DNA from: Muscardinus avellanarius
Lineage: Eukaryota > Chordata > Mammalia > Rodentia > Gliridae
Length of the DNA stretch: 64,000 nucleotides
Assembly: GCA_963383645.1 (NCBI GenBank)
Contig: OY726561.1
Coordinates: 26,826,826-26,890,825, forward strand
Direction of reading: 5' to 3'
Shown here: positions 42,831 to 53,287 of the stretch, in pieces
How positions within the stretch are numbered: the stretch's first letter is position 1
How the letters are laid out: each line of letters starts with the position of its first letter
Program-made: the position numbers and the translations under genes
The notes under the pieces: generated by a model
The model's input: the letters and a program-made list of their open reading frames with translations, nothing else
Database searches by the model: none
What the model was told of the DNA's origin: nothing

Positions 42831-43061
42831 CTATTTTAATTTTATTTGGAAACAAGTTCTTACTAAGTAGCTGAGGCTGGCTTCAAAACTGTGCGATCCT
42901 CCTGTCTCAGCCTCGCAAATAATGGGATTACAAGTATGTACCATCACGCCTCGCCTAAAGCAAAAAAAAACTTTTTAAAAAGGCCTCATGATTTAGCTCA
43001 AAGGTAGAATGACCCTGGGTTCAGTTCCCAGTCATCAGTCTCAGTTCTCTCTTTCTTTCTT

Positions 43062-43105
<44 letters not shown>

Positions 43106-43180
43106 CAACAGATTTTATAATTCAAATTGCTCTATATGCAGTGTGTGTGTGTGTGTGTGTGAGAGAGAGACACACACACA

Positions 43181-43232
<52 letters not shown>

Positions 43233-43460
43233 ATACTGGAAATTGAACCCAGGGGTATTCCCCTAAGCTACACACAATGCCTCATTTATTCATTTGGGGA
43301 TAGAACCCAGGAAAGCTCTACATCCAGCCCCATGTTATTTTTATTTTTAAAACAGACTCACTAGGTCAGTTTCACTACTTGCTGAGGCAGTTTTCCAATC
43401 AATGATCCTCCTGTCTCAGCCTCCCAAGTACTGTGATTACAGGCTTTTGCTTTTTTTTTT
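42831..43460 (-). mobile_element. SINE and microsatellite cluster
   Basis: Head-side minus copy (42831-42957), a plus tail fragment (42985-43030), a compound microsatellite (43048-43226) and another minus copy (43230-43450). Confidence 0.75.
43038..43227. repeat. Compound microsatellite
   Basis: In order: (TTTC)n/(CT)n, (CA)n, a 35-bp gap, (GT)n, (GA)n, (CA)n, and a long (GA)n to 43225. The first CT/CA part and the later TG/GA part could partly pair with each other. Confidence 0.9.
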
Positions 43461-43599
43461 TTTTTTTTTTTTTAAGCAGTCTCACCAAAAAGCAGCCAGT
43501 TGTCCTAAATTGCTGAGGCTGATCTGAAACCTGAGATCCTTCTGTTTTAGTCTAACACAATGAGATCACAAGCGTGAGCCACCTCTATTGATGTGGGCC

Positions 43600-44735
43600 A
43601 GAATCCTGGTTGAATTTTTAATTGCTCTGAACTAGTTTTTTCATATTTAAAAATGTTATGTTCCAGCCGGGCGTGGTGGCGCACGCTTGTAATCCCCGCC
43701 CTTGGGAGGTGGAGACAGGAGGATCGCGCAGGTTCGGAAGCCAGCTGTGCTGGCTTAAGAGACACTGTTTGCAATTTTTAAAAAATATTTTTAAAAAATA
43801 GGTCTGGGAGTGTAGCCCAGAGGTAGAAGGGCTTCCAGGAACCCCAGTGCCACCAAAAATAAACAGTTATGTCCCTGTGCCATGAGGCTGTTGGTACAGG
43901 GCCTTTGAACTCTGGGAGTTTAGTTTCCTCTTAGGGGGGAGAGATAGAGCAGAAGCAGCTGAGTTTGGGGGTGGGAGTGGCTGAAGGGAACTTAAAAGCC
44001 CAAGCCGTCCTTGTGAGGTTCACTGCCAAGGATGGAGGTTCAGGTGACAAGAAGACTCTGTCACCTACCACGGGGAAGGGACCTGCCTGAGTTGGTGTCC
44101 ACCTCAGGGACGCAGGCAGTCTCACCTGTGACTGCCTTGCTTCACAACTGAGTGATAACATGCTTTTTTAAAAAATCAAATATTAACTTGTTTTTTGTTG
44201 CTTAAGACTGAACCAGGCCTTGGCCATGATAGGCCGGCACATTACTGCTGATGGTGGCCCATTTTGCTGGTCAGGTATTTTCTGACCTGGGGTCTCTTCC
44301 CTCTCTCAGGCTAGATTTTTTCCCTTTGTTTTATCACTATTGAGACTGGATTTGTTTACTTGTTCATTTAAATGCTTTTTGTTGAAATACTTTTCCATTA
44401 GATGTTTGTGTTTTAACTGGCTTTTATCAGGGAATAGAGTGATTTGGTTGAAATTTCTTTCATTGCATCAAAGGATGATCTCCAGGAAAATTTAGTGGAT
44501 TTGTAATTATGTACCATTCCTATAGGATTAATTCTAGGAATTCTGTGTTTTCATTTTATAAATTATTTTACTTATTTTAAACTTATTTGCTGAATGGTAC
44601 CAGGACCATTTGATTTTCTGATTGATATTCATATTTGGTTCTTTGCCTATATGTTAGATTCTATACCTTAAGCCTTTATTCTTTTTACTTTATGTTAGAT
44701 TCTATAACTTAAGCCTTTATTCTTTTACTTATTTA
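43600..44735 (+). repeat. Duplicated locus unit, copy 3
   Basis: The most complete copy, from 'ttgaatttttaattgctctg' to 'aagccttta', with a SINE at about 43664-43865. A 50-bp direct duplication ('ttagattctata..ttaagccttt') lies near 44655-44725. Confidence 0.85.
43664..43865 (+). mobile_element. Young-looking B1-ID SINE
   Basis: Head 'gccgggcgtggtggcgcac' still has its CpGs, suggesting a recent insertion. Flanked by gttatgt-type repeats. Confidence 0.85.
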
Positions 44736-44737
44736 TT

Positions 44738-45065
44738 ATTTTTTGCCGATCTGTGGATGGAACCCAGGGGTATTCGACCTCCAAGCTACATCCCTACCCT
44801 ATTTTATTTTTTAATTCTTTATTTTGAAACTGGTTCTCACTAAGTTTCAGAGGACCTAAGTAGCTGAGGCTGTCCGCAAACAGAGATCGTCAGTTCTCAG
44901 CCTCCCAAATGCTTGGATTACAAGCATACACCACCATGCCAAGCTCCAACTCTGTTTTTATTTTGAAACCTCTAGGTTGAGTCTCACTACTTGTTAAAGC
45001 TATCCTCAAGCCTACAATCTTCCTTTCTCAGTCTCAAGTACTGAGATTACAAGTTAGTGATTGTC
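44738..45065 (-). mobile_element. SINE pair
   Basis: Full minus copy (44738-44946) and a diverged partial copy (44947-45065). Confidence 0.72.
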
Positions 45066-45089
45066 TTGATATGTTAATGTACATCATGA

Positions 45090-45825
45090 ACATTAGAGAA
45101 TTTCCCTCTGCCCCCCCCCCATTTCCTCAGGTCACCTTATTTGCTCATTTATAATATCTTTGTCTAGAGTTCCTTTTTTTATTCATTTTCCCCTAGCTTC
45201 CACATACTGGGGAGATCATCTAATCTCTCATTTTTTGTGACTAATGTCATTTAGTATAATGTTCTCCAGTTCCATCCATTTCCCTATAGATGATGTAATT
45301 GTGTTTTTATGACTGAGTAAAATTCTATTGTGTACATGTCCCATAGTTTTGTAATCCATTCATCTGTTGGACATCTTGGCTGGTTGCATAGGTTGGCAAT
45401 TGTGAATTGTGCAGCTATGAACATAGATAATTTGGCTTCCATTTTGGGTAGATACCCAGAAGTGGTATTGCTAAATATGGTAAGTTTGTTCCTATTCTTC
45501 TGAGGATTCTCCATACTATTTTCCAAATTGGTTGCACTAATTTGCAGTCCCACCAACAATGTATTAGAGTTCCTACTTTTCCACATCCTCACCAGCATTT
45601 ATTCTGTTTTGAATGATTGCCATTCTAGTTGGAGTTAAGTGAAATCTCAGGGTAGTTTTGGTTTGCATCTCTCTAATTGCTAATGATGTTAAGCATTTTT
45701 CATGCATTTATTGGCCATTTGAATTTCTTCTTTAGTGAACTGTACTTAATTTACTTGACCATTTTTTGATTGGGTTATTAGTGCTGAGTTTATTGAATTC
45801 TCTGTATATCCTTTAGTGTTTTACT
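45090..45825 (-). mobile_element. L1 3' end fragment, minus strand
   Basis: The minus frame 45598-45284 encodes the ORF2 C-terminal motif FIAAQFTIAN..NQPRCPTDEWITKLWD. The reading frame is broken upstream. 3' UTR lies toward 45090; a C-run is at about 45112-45120. Confidence 0.88.
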
Positions 45826-46455
45826 TGGGGGCATGGTGGCTTTACCTTTCAATCTTAATACTGGGGGGCTGAGTTAGGAAGATGTCAGGTTCATGGTCAT
45901 CCTCAGCAACTTGACAAGACCCTTTGAAACTTCGTGAGAGGATATTTAAAAATACAAAATGATATAGGAATGGGGGTGGAGCTCAGAGGCAGAATCCTCT
46001 TGAGTTCAATCTCCAGTACTACAAAACAACCAACAAAAAAGGAAATAATGTAGCCAGTTGTGTTGGCACCAGTCTCTAATACCAGTATTGGAAGTCTGGG
46101 ACACAAGAGGATTGCAGGTTTGATGACAGTATCAGCAATTTAGCCAGACTCTGCGATCTGGCAGGACCCTGTTTCAAACCAAAACCCTTTTAAAAAGTCC
46201 TGGGGCTAGCTGTGCCTATAGGCTCAAGCTTTTATTACCAGTACTTGGGAGGCTGAGATGGAGGATCACTGGTTCACCACCAGTCTCAGATACTTAGACC
46301 TACTTTCAAGAGTAAGGAGTAAAAACTGTATTGAAAGAAATAAAGGACTCAGAATATAGCTTGGAGGTAGAATACCAGTAGGTGCAATCTCCAGTGTTTT
46401 CTCCTGTAGGTCGGAGTTAGAATGTCCCTGGGTTCAATTCCCAACACCAACACCC
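45826..46455 (+). mobile_element. Run of three diverged plus-strand SINEs
   Basis: Copies at about 45826-46026, 46050-46200 and 46205-46400, with a further tail to 46455. Confidence 0.7.
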
Positions 46456-46557
46456 CTCATGACACAATAACCAACAAATGTCATAATTTAATTTTTTCAT
46501 GCAGTATTTGCTTTTTCCAGTTCTCTCAAAATATTAAATGCTTTCTGATGTCAATAT

Positions 46558-46559
<2 letters not shown>

Positions 46560-46588
<29 letters not shown>

Positions 46589-46589
46589 T
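46560..46589. repeat. (TG)n microsatellite
   Basis: About 14 TG units. Confidence 0.9.
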
Positions 46590-46689
46590 GCTAGGGATTG
46601 TACCCATGGTCATCTTGCCCCTAAGATACACCCACAGCTACATCTTTTATTTTTAATTTTGAAATGGTCTCACTAATAATGGGTTTTGC

Positions 46690-47045
46690 CAGACAAAGTA
46701 TTCGTTGAATTTTCAATGGTTAAGAAGAAGTCTCCTAAGGCTGAGATCCTGAGCCCAAAGCCAATGGCATGGAGGGGGGCTTAGACTACTTCCTCTGGAT
46801 GTGTAAGCTTGTGGTTGGAGCAGAAGGTGAGTTTGTTGAGTGAAGAGGATTAACTGGCCCTGCTTATCAAGGGAGTTAGGACCCTCCAATTGAAGTTTCT
46901 ATCTTTGTTACAAAATTTTGTGAATAGTTAACATGACTTTAGGGTTAATTCTTGGAATTTTAATTTTACAATTTTTACTTTACTAATTTCTCTTAAACTT
47001 ATTCATTTGTTGAACTGGGAAAGGAACTTGGAATACTCTACCACT
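46690..47045 (+). repeat. Duplicated locus unit, copy 4 (shortened)
   Basis: Has 'gttgaattttcaatgg', 'gagcccaaagccaatgg' and the end block 'agggttaattcttgg', but lacks most of the middle of copies 1-3. Confidence 0.65.
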
Positions 47046-47113
47046 GTTTGTTTGTTTATTTGTTTATTTACTTATTTATTTATTTATTTATCTATTTATT
47101 TATTTATTTATTT
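47044..47113. repeat. (TTTA)/(TTTG)n microsatellite
   Basis: Tetranucleotide tract at the T-side end of a minus SINE; likely grew from the SINE A-tail. Confidence 0.88.
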
Positions 47114-47762
47114 TGGTGGTACTAGGGTTCCTGGAAGCCCTTCTACCTCTGGGCTACACTCCCAGACCTATTTTTTAAATTTTTTGTTATTTGGAAACAG
47201 GGTCTCTTAAGCCAGAGAGGCTGGCTCCAAACCAGAGCTATCCTCCTGTGTCCGCCTCCCAAGCACGAGGATTATAAGCATGCACCACCACGCCCGGCCC
47301 ACTGTTTTATTTTTGTGACAAGATCTCCCGAAATTGCCTAGACTGACCTGGAACTTGTGATCCTCTTGTCCTCTACTCTCAAGTATCTGGGATCGGTGGG
47401 ATTTTGAGATAGGGTCTCTTTAATCTGTCCAGGACCTCCTTGAACTTGGAATCTTCCTCAGTTGCTGAGATTCTAGGTATGCATCACCATGTCAGTTTTG
47501 TAGAAAATATCTCAAAGATTAAATGTGTAGCTATCAGCCCCCCCAAGCCTTTTTAACTTTTCAAAACAACATCTTCCTAAGTTGCTGAAGCTGATGCTGG
47601 CTTCAAACCTGTATGATCATCCTGTCTCAGCCTCCCCAGTACTGGGATTACAAGCATGTGCCACCATGTCTAGCTCACTGAGGCTGTTCTTAAAGATGAA
47701 ATTCTCTTGTCTCAGCTTCTCAAGTACTGGGATTACAGGCATGTGCCTCCATTCCCGGCTGT
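47114..47762 (-). mobile_element. SINE cluster
   Basis: A well-preserved minus copy (47114-47300) after a (TTTA)n tract, then diverged pieces, then two head fragments (47570-47685, 47686-47762). Confidence 0.75.
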
Positions 47763-48124
47763 GAATATTTCTTTATAGAGTAGGCCAATTGGATTGTCCT
47801 ATAAATTTGTGTGCCATTTGATAATCAAAGTGTTTGATGTACCAAGACAAAATTTAAAATTTCCTGCCAATTCCTTTCTTCCAGACACCTTATTTCCAGT
47901 CTTTTTTTTTTTTTTCTGTTCTGGACAATATTTCTAACTCACAGGTAATCAGGAATCCAGCTAGAGGTAGTTTTTTTGGCCAAGTGAATATCTAAGGAGC
48001 CTAATGGACCCATCATGAGAGTCAGAATCTGTATGCAAGAACACCAATCTTAAAGGCTCAGGCTCCAGTGCACTGACCCTGGGGTCCTAGAGGCAGAGCC
48101 ATAGGTCAAGTTTCAGAGCTACAG
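47763..48124. other. Unassigned non-coding sequence
   Basis: Nothing recognised before the L1 start apart from a T-run at about 47901. Confidence 0.5.
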
Positions 48125-49296
48125 AACACATAGGCACAGATAAAAACTTTCTCAACAAGACCCCAAAGGCACAAATTAAAAGGCAAATCAATACGTGGGA
48201 TTGCATGAGACTGAAGGGCTTCTGTTCAGCAAAGGAAATTGTCAAGAATCTCAATCGAGAGCCAACAGAATGGGGGAAGATTTTTTGCCACCTACACTAC
48301 CGATAGAGGACTAATATCTAGAATATACAGATAACTCAAGAAACTCAACACTAAGAAAACAAAGCACCCAATAACAAAATGGGCAAATGAACTAAATAGA
48401 CACTTCACCAAAGAAGAAATTCAAATGGCCAATAAATGCATGAAAAAATGCTTAACATCACTGGCAATCAGAGATGCAAATGAAAACTACTGAGATTTCA
48501 TCTAACTCCAACTAGAATGGCAATCATTCAAGACACAAACAACAATAGATGCTGGCAAGGATGTGAAGAAGTGGGAACTCTAAGACATCGTTGGTGGGAT
48601 TGCAAATTAGTGCTACCACTTTGGAAAACAGTATGGAGAATTCTCAGAAGAAGGAGAACAAATCTATCATTTTATCCAGCAATATCACTTCTGGGTATCT
48701 ACCCAAAAGATAGGAAACCAAACTACCAAACTAATGCATGTGTATCTATGTTCATAGCTGCACAATTCACCATAGCCAAACTATGGAACCAGCCAAGATG
48801 TCCATCAACAGATGAATGGATTACAAAACTGTGGGATATATACACAATGGAATTTTTCTCAGCCATTAAAAAAAACTCAATTACAGCATTTTCAGGGAGA
48901 TGGATGGAACTGGAGGACATTATGCTGTCAGATTAGTCAGTCACAAAAAATAAGAAATCCGATGCTTTCCCTAGTATATGAGAGTTAGGGAGAAATGGGT
49001 CATAGGAGGAACTCTAGATGAAAAAGGAAATCCTATACAAGACAACCTAAAGGAGGAGAAAGGAGGGGGAAAGAGGAAAATCTCTAAAACACACAATATA
49101 CTTAAACATATCGAAGTCAACCACTAAGCCAAGCAAGGGAAGGAGGGATGGGGAGGGAATGGGATGGGAATTGGGTAGGGGTTAAATCAGTGATATATAT
49201 ATGTATGTACACACAAGTTTTTTTTTTGTTTTTTTTTTTACCCCAGTATGATGTGTGAATACAATGCACCAACAAAAAATTAAAAAAAAAAAAAAA
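48125..49296 (+). mobile_element. 5'-truncated L1, plus strand
   Basis: Carries the last part of ORF2 and its 3' UTR, ending in an A-run at about 49280-49296. The open frame 48517-48936 has WWDCK.VLPLW, AISLLGIYPKD, FIAAQFTIAKLWNQPRCPSTDEW and MELEDIMLSD. Intact over the last ~140 codons, with stops upstream. Target duplication not clear. Confidence 0.92.
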
Positions 49297-49699
49297 ACAG
49301 AGCCCTGGAGACCAGCATCCTATCTGCCTGGGTCCAGGACTCATTCCACATCAAGGTAGACTGAAGATGACTGACCATCTAGGAAATGGGTCACTCTTCA
49401 AGATCACATATCCTGAGAACTAATGATAACTAAAGAGAGTCAGATAATCCTATTTAGCTTTACAACAATAGGCAGAATAATCAATTTTTGTTTCTATTTA
49501 TTACAAATGCAAATAGACAAGCATAATTTTTCTAAGAAAAATTAAGTTTGTGGCATAAGTATGTTCCATATTGGATTTTGGGTGAAATTAGGAGCTTGAC
49601 ATGTGCTTATAGGTTCTAGGTTTATATTTTGAGAGTAAAGTGTTATATTTTGAGAATGAAGACTTCATAGAAAAATTTTAGTGTACTTCTGTTGAAATC
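49297..49699. other. Unassigned non-coding sequence
   Basis: Nothing recognised. A local repeat 'tatattttgagagtaaagtg / tatattttgagaatgaag' lies at 49623-49661. Confidence 0.5.
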
Positions 49700-49708
49700 A
49701 GTGGCAAT

Positions 49709-49921
49709 CGGCTGGGTGTGGTGGCACAGGCTTGTTGTAATCCTGATACTTGGGAGGCTAAGACAGGAGGATTTGGGGATTGTGGCCAGCCTCAGCTACT
49801 TAGGCCCTTTGCAATTTAGTGAGACCCTGTTTCAGAATTAAGAATAAAAAAATAGGGCTGGGGTGTGACTCAGAGGTAGAACATTCCTGGGTTCGATCCC
49901 CAGTACCTCTCCCCCCAAATT
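49709..49921 (+). mobile_element. B1-ID SINE with target duplication
   Basis: Flanked by agtggcaat at 49700-49708 and 49922-49930. Confidence 0.9.
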
Positions 49922-49939
49922 AGTGGCAATGTAAAAACT

Positions 49940-50120
49940 CCTAGTGTGGTTCCACATGCCTATAATACCAGGGAGTCTAAGTCATAAAAATTACAGGTTT
50001 ATGGCCATCCTTACATACTTTGCAAGACCCTGTTTCAAAAAAAATAAAAATAAAAATGGAACTGGGGGTATAGGTCAGATGTAGAGACTGCTGTCTATCT
50101 CTGTTACCATAGATTTAAAA
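49940..50120 (+). mobile_element. Diverged SINE
   Basis: Weak head, then 'gaccctgtttcaaaa' and an ID-like tail. Confidence 0.65.
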
Positions 50121-50175
50121 ATACATCTTATAATTTTTTCCTTTTATTTGCACTTTATGCTGAATTTTGCCATGT

Positions 50176-50965
50176 ATTTTTTTGTTTTGTTTTTGTTTTT
50201 GTTTTTTTTTGGTGGTACTGGGGTTCCTGGAAACCCTTCTACCTCTGGGCTATACTCCCAGACCTATTTTTTATTATTATTTTTTATTTGGAAACAGGGT
50301 CTCTTAAGCCAGCAAGGCTGGCTTCAAACCAGCGCAATCCTCCTGTCTCCGCCTCCCAAGTGTGGGGATTACAAGCATGCACCACCATGCCTAGCATGTT
50401 TTTGTATTCTTAAAAAAAATTTTTTTTTGCAGGTCTGGGGATGGAACCCAGGGGCATTCAACCTTCTAGATATACCCCCTTCCCTGTTTTTTATTCTTTA
50501 TTTTGAAACAGGGTCTCACTATCTTGCAAAGGGCCTCACTAAGTAGCTGAGGCTGTCTGTGAACTGTAATCCTCCAGTCTCAGCCTCCAGAATGCTGGGA
50601 TTGCTAGTGTGTGCCAACACACCCAGCTTAAAAATACATTTCAAACATTAGTGAGTTTGTGTCTTGATCTTTGTCATCAAAATCCTATGGAGTATAACCT
50701 AAAGCTACTGAGTTTAAGGAAGGTTCCAGTGAGTAGTGTGTGCTAGGTGCTATAACTACGATTATTTTTTCTTTTTACTCTTCCTCTTTTCTTTTTTTGA
50801 TTCTGTGGATTGAATTTAAGAGCATTCTACTTCCAAGCTACAACACAGCCCTTTTTATTTTGAAACAAGGTTTCACTAAGTGGCTGAGGGCCTGTGTTGA
50901 ACTGGAAGTCCTCCTATCTCAGCCTCTCAATTACTGGGATTACAGGCATGCATCACCATGCTGGC
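50176..50965 (-). mobile_element. Three minus-strand SINEs
   Basis: Well-preserved copy 50200-50398, copy 50430-50630, diverged copy 50795-50967. Confidence 0.82.
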
Positions 50966-51074
50966 TTAACTATGATTATTTTTCAATCAATACTTATAGA
51001 TAGGTGATTGACTTTTGTATTATTGACTGGACCTGTAAAAATGACTTCATAGTAAAAGTTCATAAGTTGGGTTG

Positions 51075-51350
51075 GTCATGAATAACAGAAGTTTATAGTA
51101 CTGGAGAATAAAAGCTAAGTTACCAGCAGATGTGTCCAGTGAAGCCTGTTTCCTGGTACCTTCTGTTTGCATCCTCACATGGTAGAAGGGTCAAGGAAGC
51201 TTCCTGGCATCCCTTTAGAAAGGCTATGGTAGAGTGCAAGTGCTTTAGTCCTCGTGACTTAATCACCACACAGATGCTCCCAGCACATTGGGGACCGGGA
51301 GTTCAACATAGTAATTCAGAGGAGAGGAACACAAACATTCAACCCTAGCA
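51075..51350 (-). repeat. MLT1-like (MaLR) LTR fragment
   Basis: The plus strand follows the reverse of the ancient mammalian MaLR consensus: aacagaagtttat, ccagcagatgtgtcc, tcctcacatggtagaaggg, tgacttaatcacca, and ttcaacat...acacaaacattca. This predates the rodent radiation. Confidence 0.8.
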
Positions 51351-51720
51351 GAGTGCTCCTGGGTCCCTTTTTCAATCACCAGGTTCTCATTTGTCCTGCC
51401 TGTGCTGGTTCAGGTAGAACAGAAACCTCCAGTGCCAGGTTGTAGGTGAGGAAGTCACTGTCCTCTGGGGCTGGTTTATGGATGCACATACTGTTCTTCA
51501 GAGCATCAAGGAATAGAATTCTAGGTGGTGTTTGTTTCTTCATTTTCTTTCTAGAAAGAGCTTGTGTTTCCTTTGTGAATCTGACATTTTGTGTTAGGAA
51601 CTAGTCTTGTTCTGTGCTTGTAAATCTTACTATAAGTGAGCAAATACTGTGATAAATGCTAGGTGACCACAAAAATTTACTACTTGTTTTCTTGTTCTCA
51701 ACTTTGATTTTCTGTCTTCA
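51351..51720. other. Unassigned non-coding sequence
   Basis: Nothing recognised after the MLT1-like fragment. Confidence 0.5.
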
Positions 51721-51945
51721 GTTTTTTTTTTTTGTTTTTTTTTTTGAGGTACTGGGGATGGAACCCAGGGACATTTTACCTCCCAGCTACAACACCTCTA
51801 ACCCTAGTTTTCATTTTGAAACATGGTCTCACTAAGTTGTAGAGGGCCTCACCAAGTAGCTGAGGCTATCTGCGAACCACAGTTCTCCTGTCTCAGCCTC
51901 TCAAGTACTGGAATTACAAGTGTGCGCCACCATGTCTGGCTTTCT
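51721..51945 (-). mobile_element. B1-ID SINE
   Basis: T-run then tail 'tactggggatggaacccagg' and head ending 'catgtctggc'. Confidence 0.85.
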
Positions 51946-52052
51946 CAGTATTGTTTCTGATTGAAAATTAAAGTTGAAAATCTAGGCAGTTATCTATTTA
52001 TCTGTTATTTTGTCTCTTTCAGACAGTAAGGCCTTAAAATTCATGACTTTGA

Positions 52053-52264
52053 AGCCAGGCATGGTAGCACATGCTTGCAATCCCCGCACTTGGGAGGCTG
52101 AGACAGGAGGATTGCAGAGGTTGGAAGCCAGCCTCAGCTACTTAGTGAGGCTCTCAGCAACTTAGTGAGACTCTGTTTCCAAATAAAATATAAAATTGGT
52201 CTGGGAATATAGCCCGGAGGTAGAAAGCCTCTGGGTTCCACCCCTAGTACCACACACACACAAG
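52053..52264 (+). mobile_element. B1-ID SINE with 17-bp target duplication
   Basis: Flanked by aaaattcatgactttga at 52036-52052 and 52265-52281. Confidence 0.92.
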
Positions 52265-52281
52265 AAAATTCATGACTTTGA

Positions 52282-52699
52282 GCCAATGGTTCCCAACGTA
52301 GGGTGATTTTGCAATTTTTGGATGGAATATAGTTGTTAACCAAGGGATGCTGCTGGCATGGAGCAGGTAGACATCAGGGTTTTTACCATAGAAGCTGCAA
52401 TGAAGGGCAGTGAGTACCCCAAAAAGTAGATTCCTGACCCAATGTGCTTCTGAGATAGCAAACTGATTCACTTTTCTCTTCTGTCCAGCTTCTCATATCC
52501 TGACAAGGCTCTCACTGAAGAAAGGAGGAAGCCCCATGAAACACATGTGTGTCAAGTATCCAACTGGACTCTTGGACATGTGGGTGGTGGAATTAGGCAA
52601 CCAAGGCTGCAGGTTTTCAAATACTAGCCATCATTTCTATGTTAGCTTCTTTTGGAGTACAAGAGACACAGCATCATTTTGAGTTATATGTAAATGGAT
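52282..52699. other. Unassigned non-coding sequence
   Basis: Nothing recognised; no open frame of interest. Confidence 0.5.
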
Positions 52700-52920
52700 T
52701 TTTTTTTCTTTTGCAGTATTGAGGATGGAACCCAGAAGCATTCTACCTTTGATCTATACCCCCAGCCCTATTTTTAGTCTTTATTTTGAAACAGTGTTTC
52801 ACTGAGTTGCAAAGTGCCTCCCTAAGTAGTAGCTGAGGCTGTCTGCAAACCCATATCCTCCTGTCTCATCTCCCAAATGCTGGGATTTCAAGTGTGCATC
52901 ATCATGCCCAGTTTATGTAA
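52700..52920 (-). mobile_element. B1-ID SINE
   Basis: T-run, tail 'ttgaggatggaacccagaagc' and head ending 'catgcccagtt'. Confidence 0.82.
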
Positions 52921-53084
52921 GAGGAATTTATTTGAAGAGTTTTCCTTGGATCAAAGATTTCTAATTTACAGGTAAATTCTCATATGCTGCTTTAGGAAGG
53001 AAATACATTATGAGAATGATGTCATTAGGAGCTGCCTCTTCCTAAGAACATCAATATTAATAAACTGTTAAAATATCACTGGCA

Positions 53085-53287
53085 TGAATAGCCTGGCATG
53101 GTGGCACACGTTTGTAATCCCAGCTTTTGGGAGGCTGAGACAAGAGGATTTCAGTTCAGGGAAAGCCTCAGTTACTTAATGAGTCCCTTTTCAAACCAGA
53201 CTTTGTTTCAAAAAGAATAAAAATAGGGCTCGGAATATAGCTTAGAGGTTGAATGCCCCTGGGTTCCATCCCCAGAACTGCAAAAAG
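53085..53287 (+). mobile_element. B1-ID SINE
   Basis: Head 'gcctggcatggtggcacacg', tail 'ccccagaactgcaaaaag'. Confidence 0.82.
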
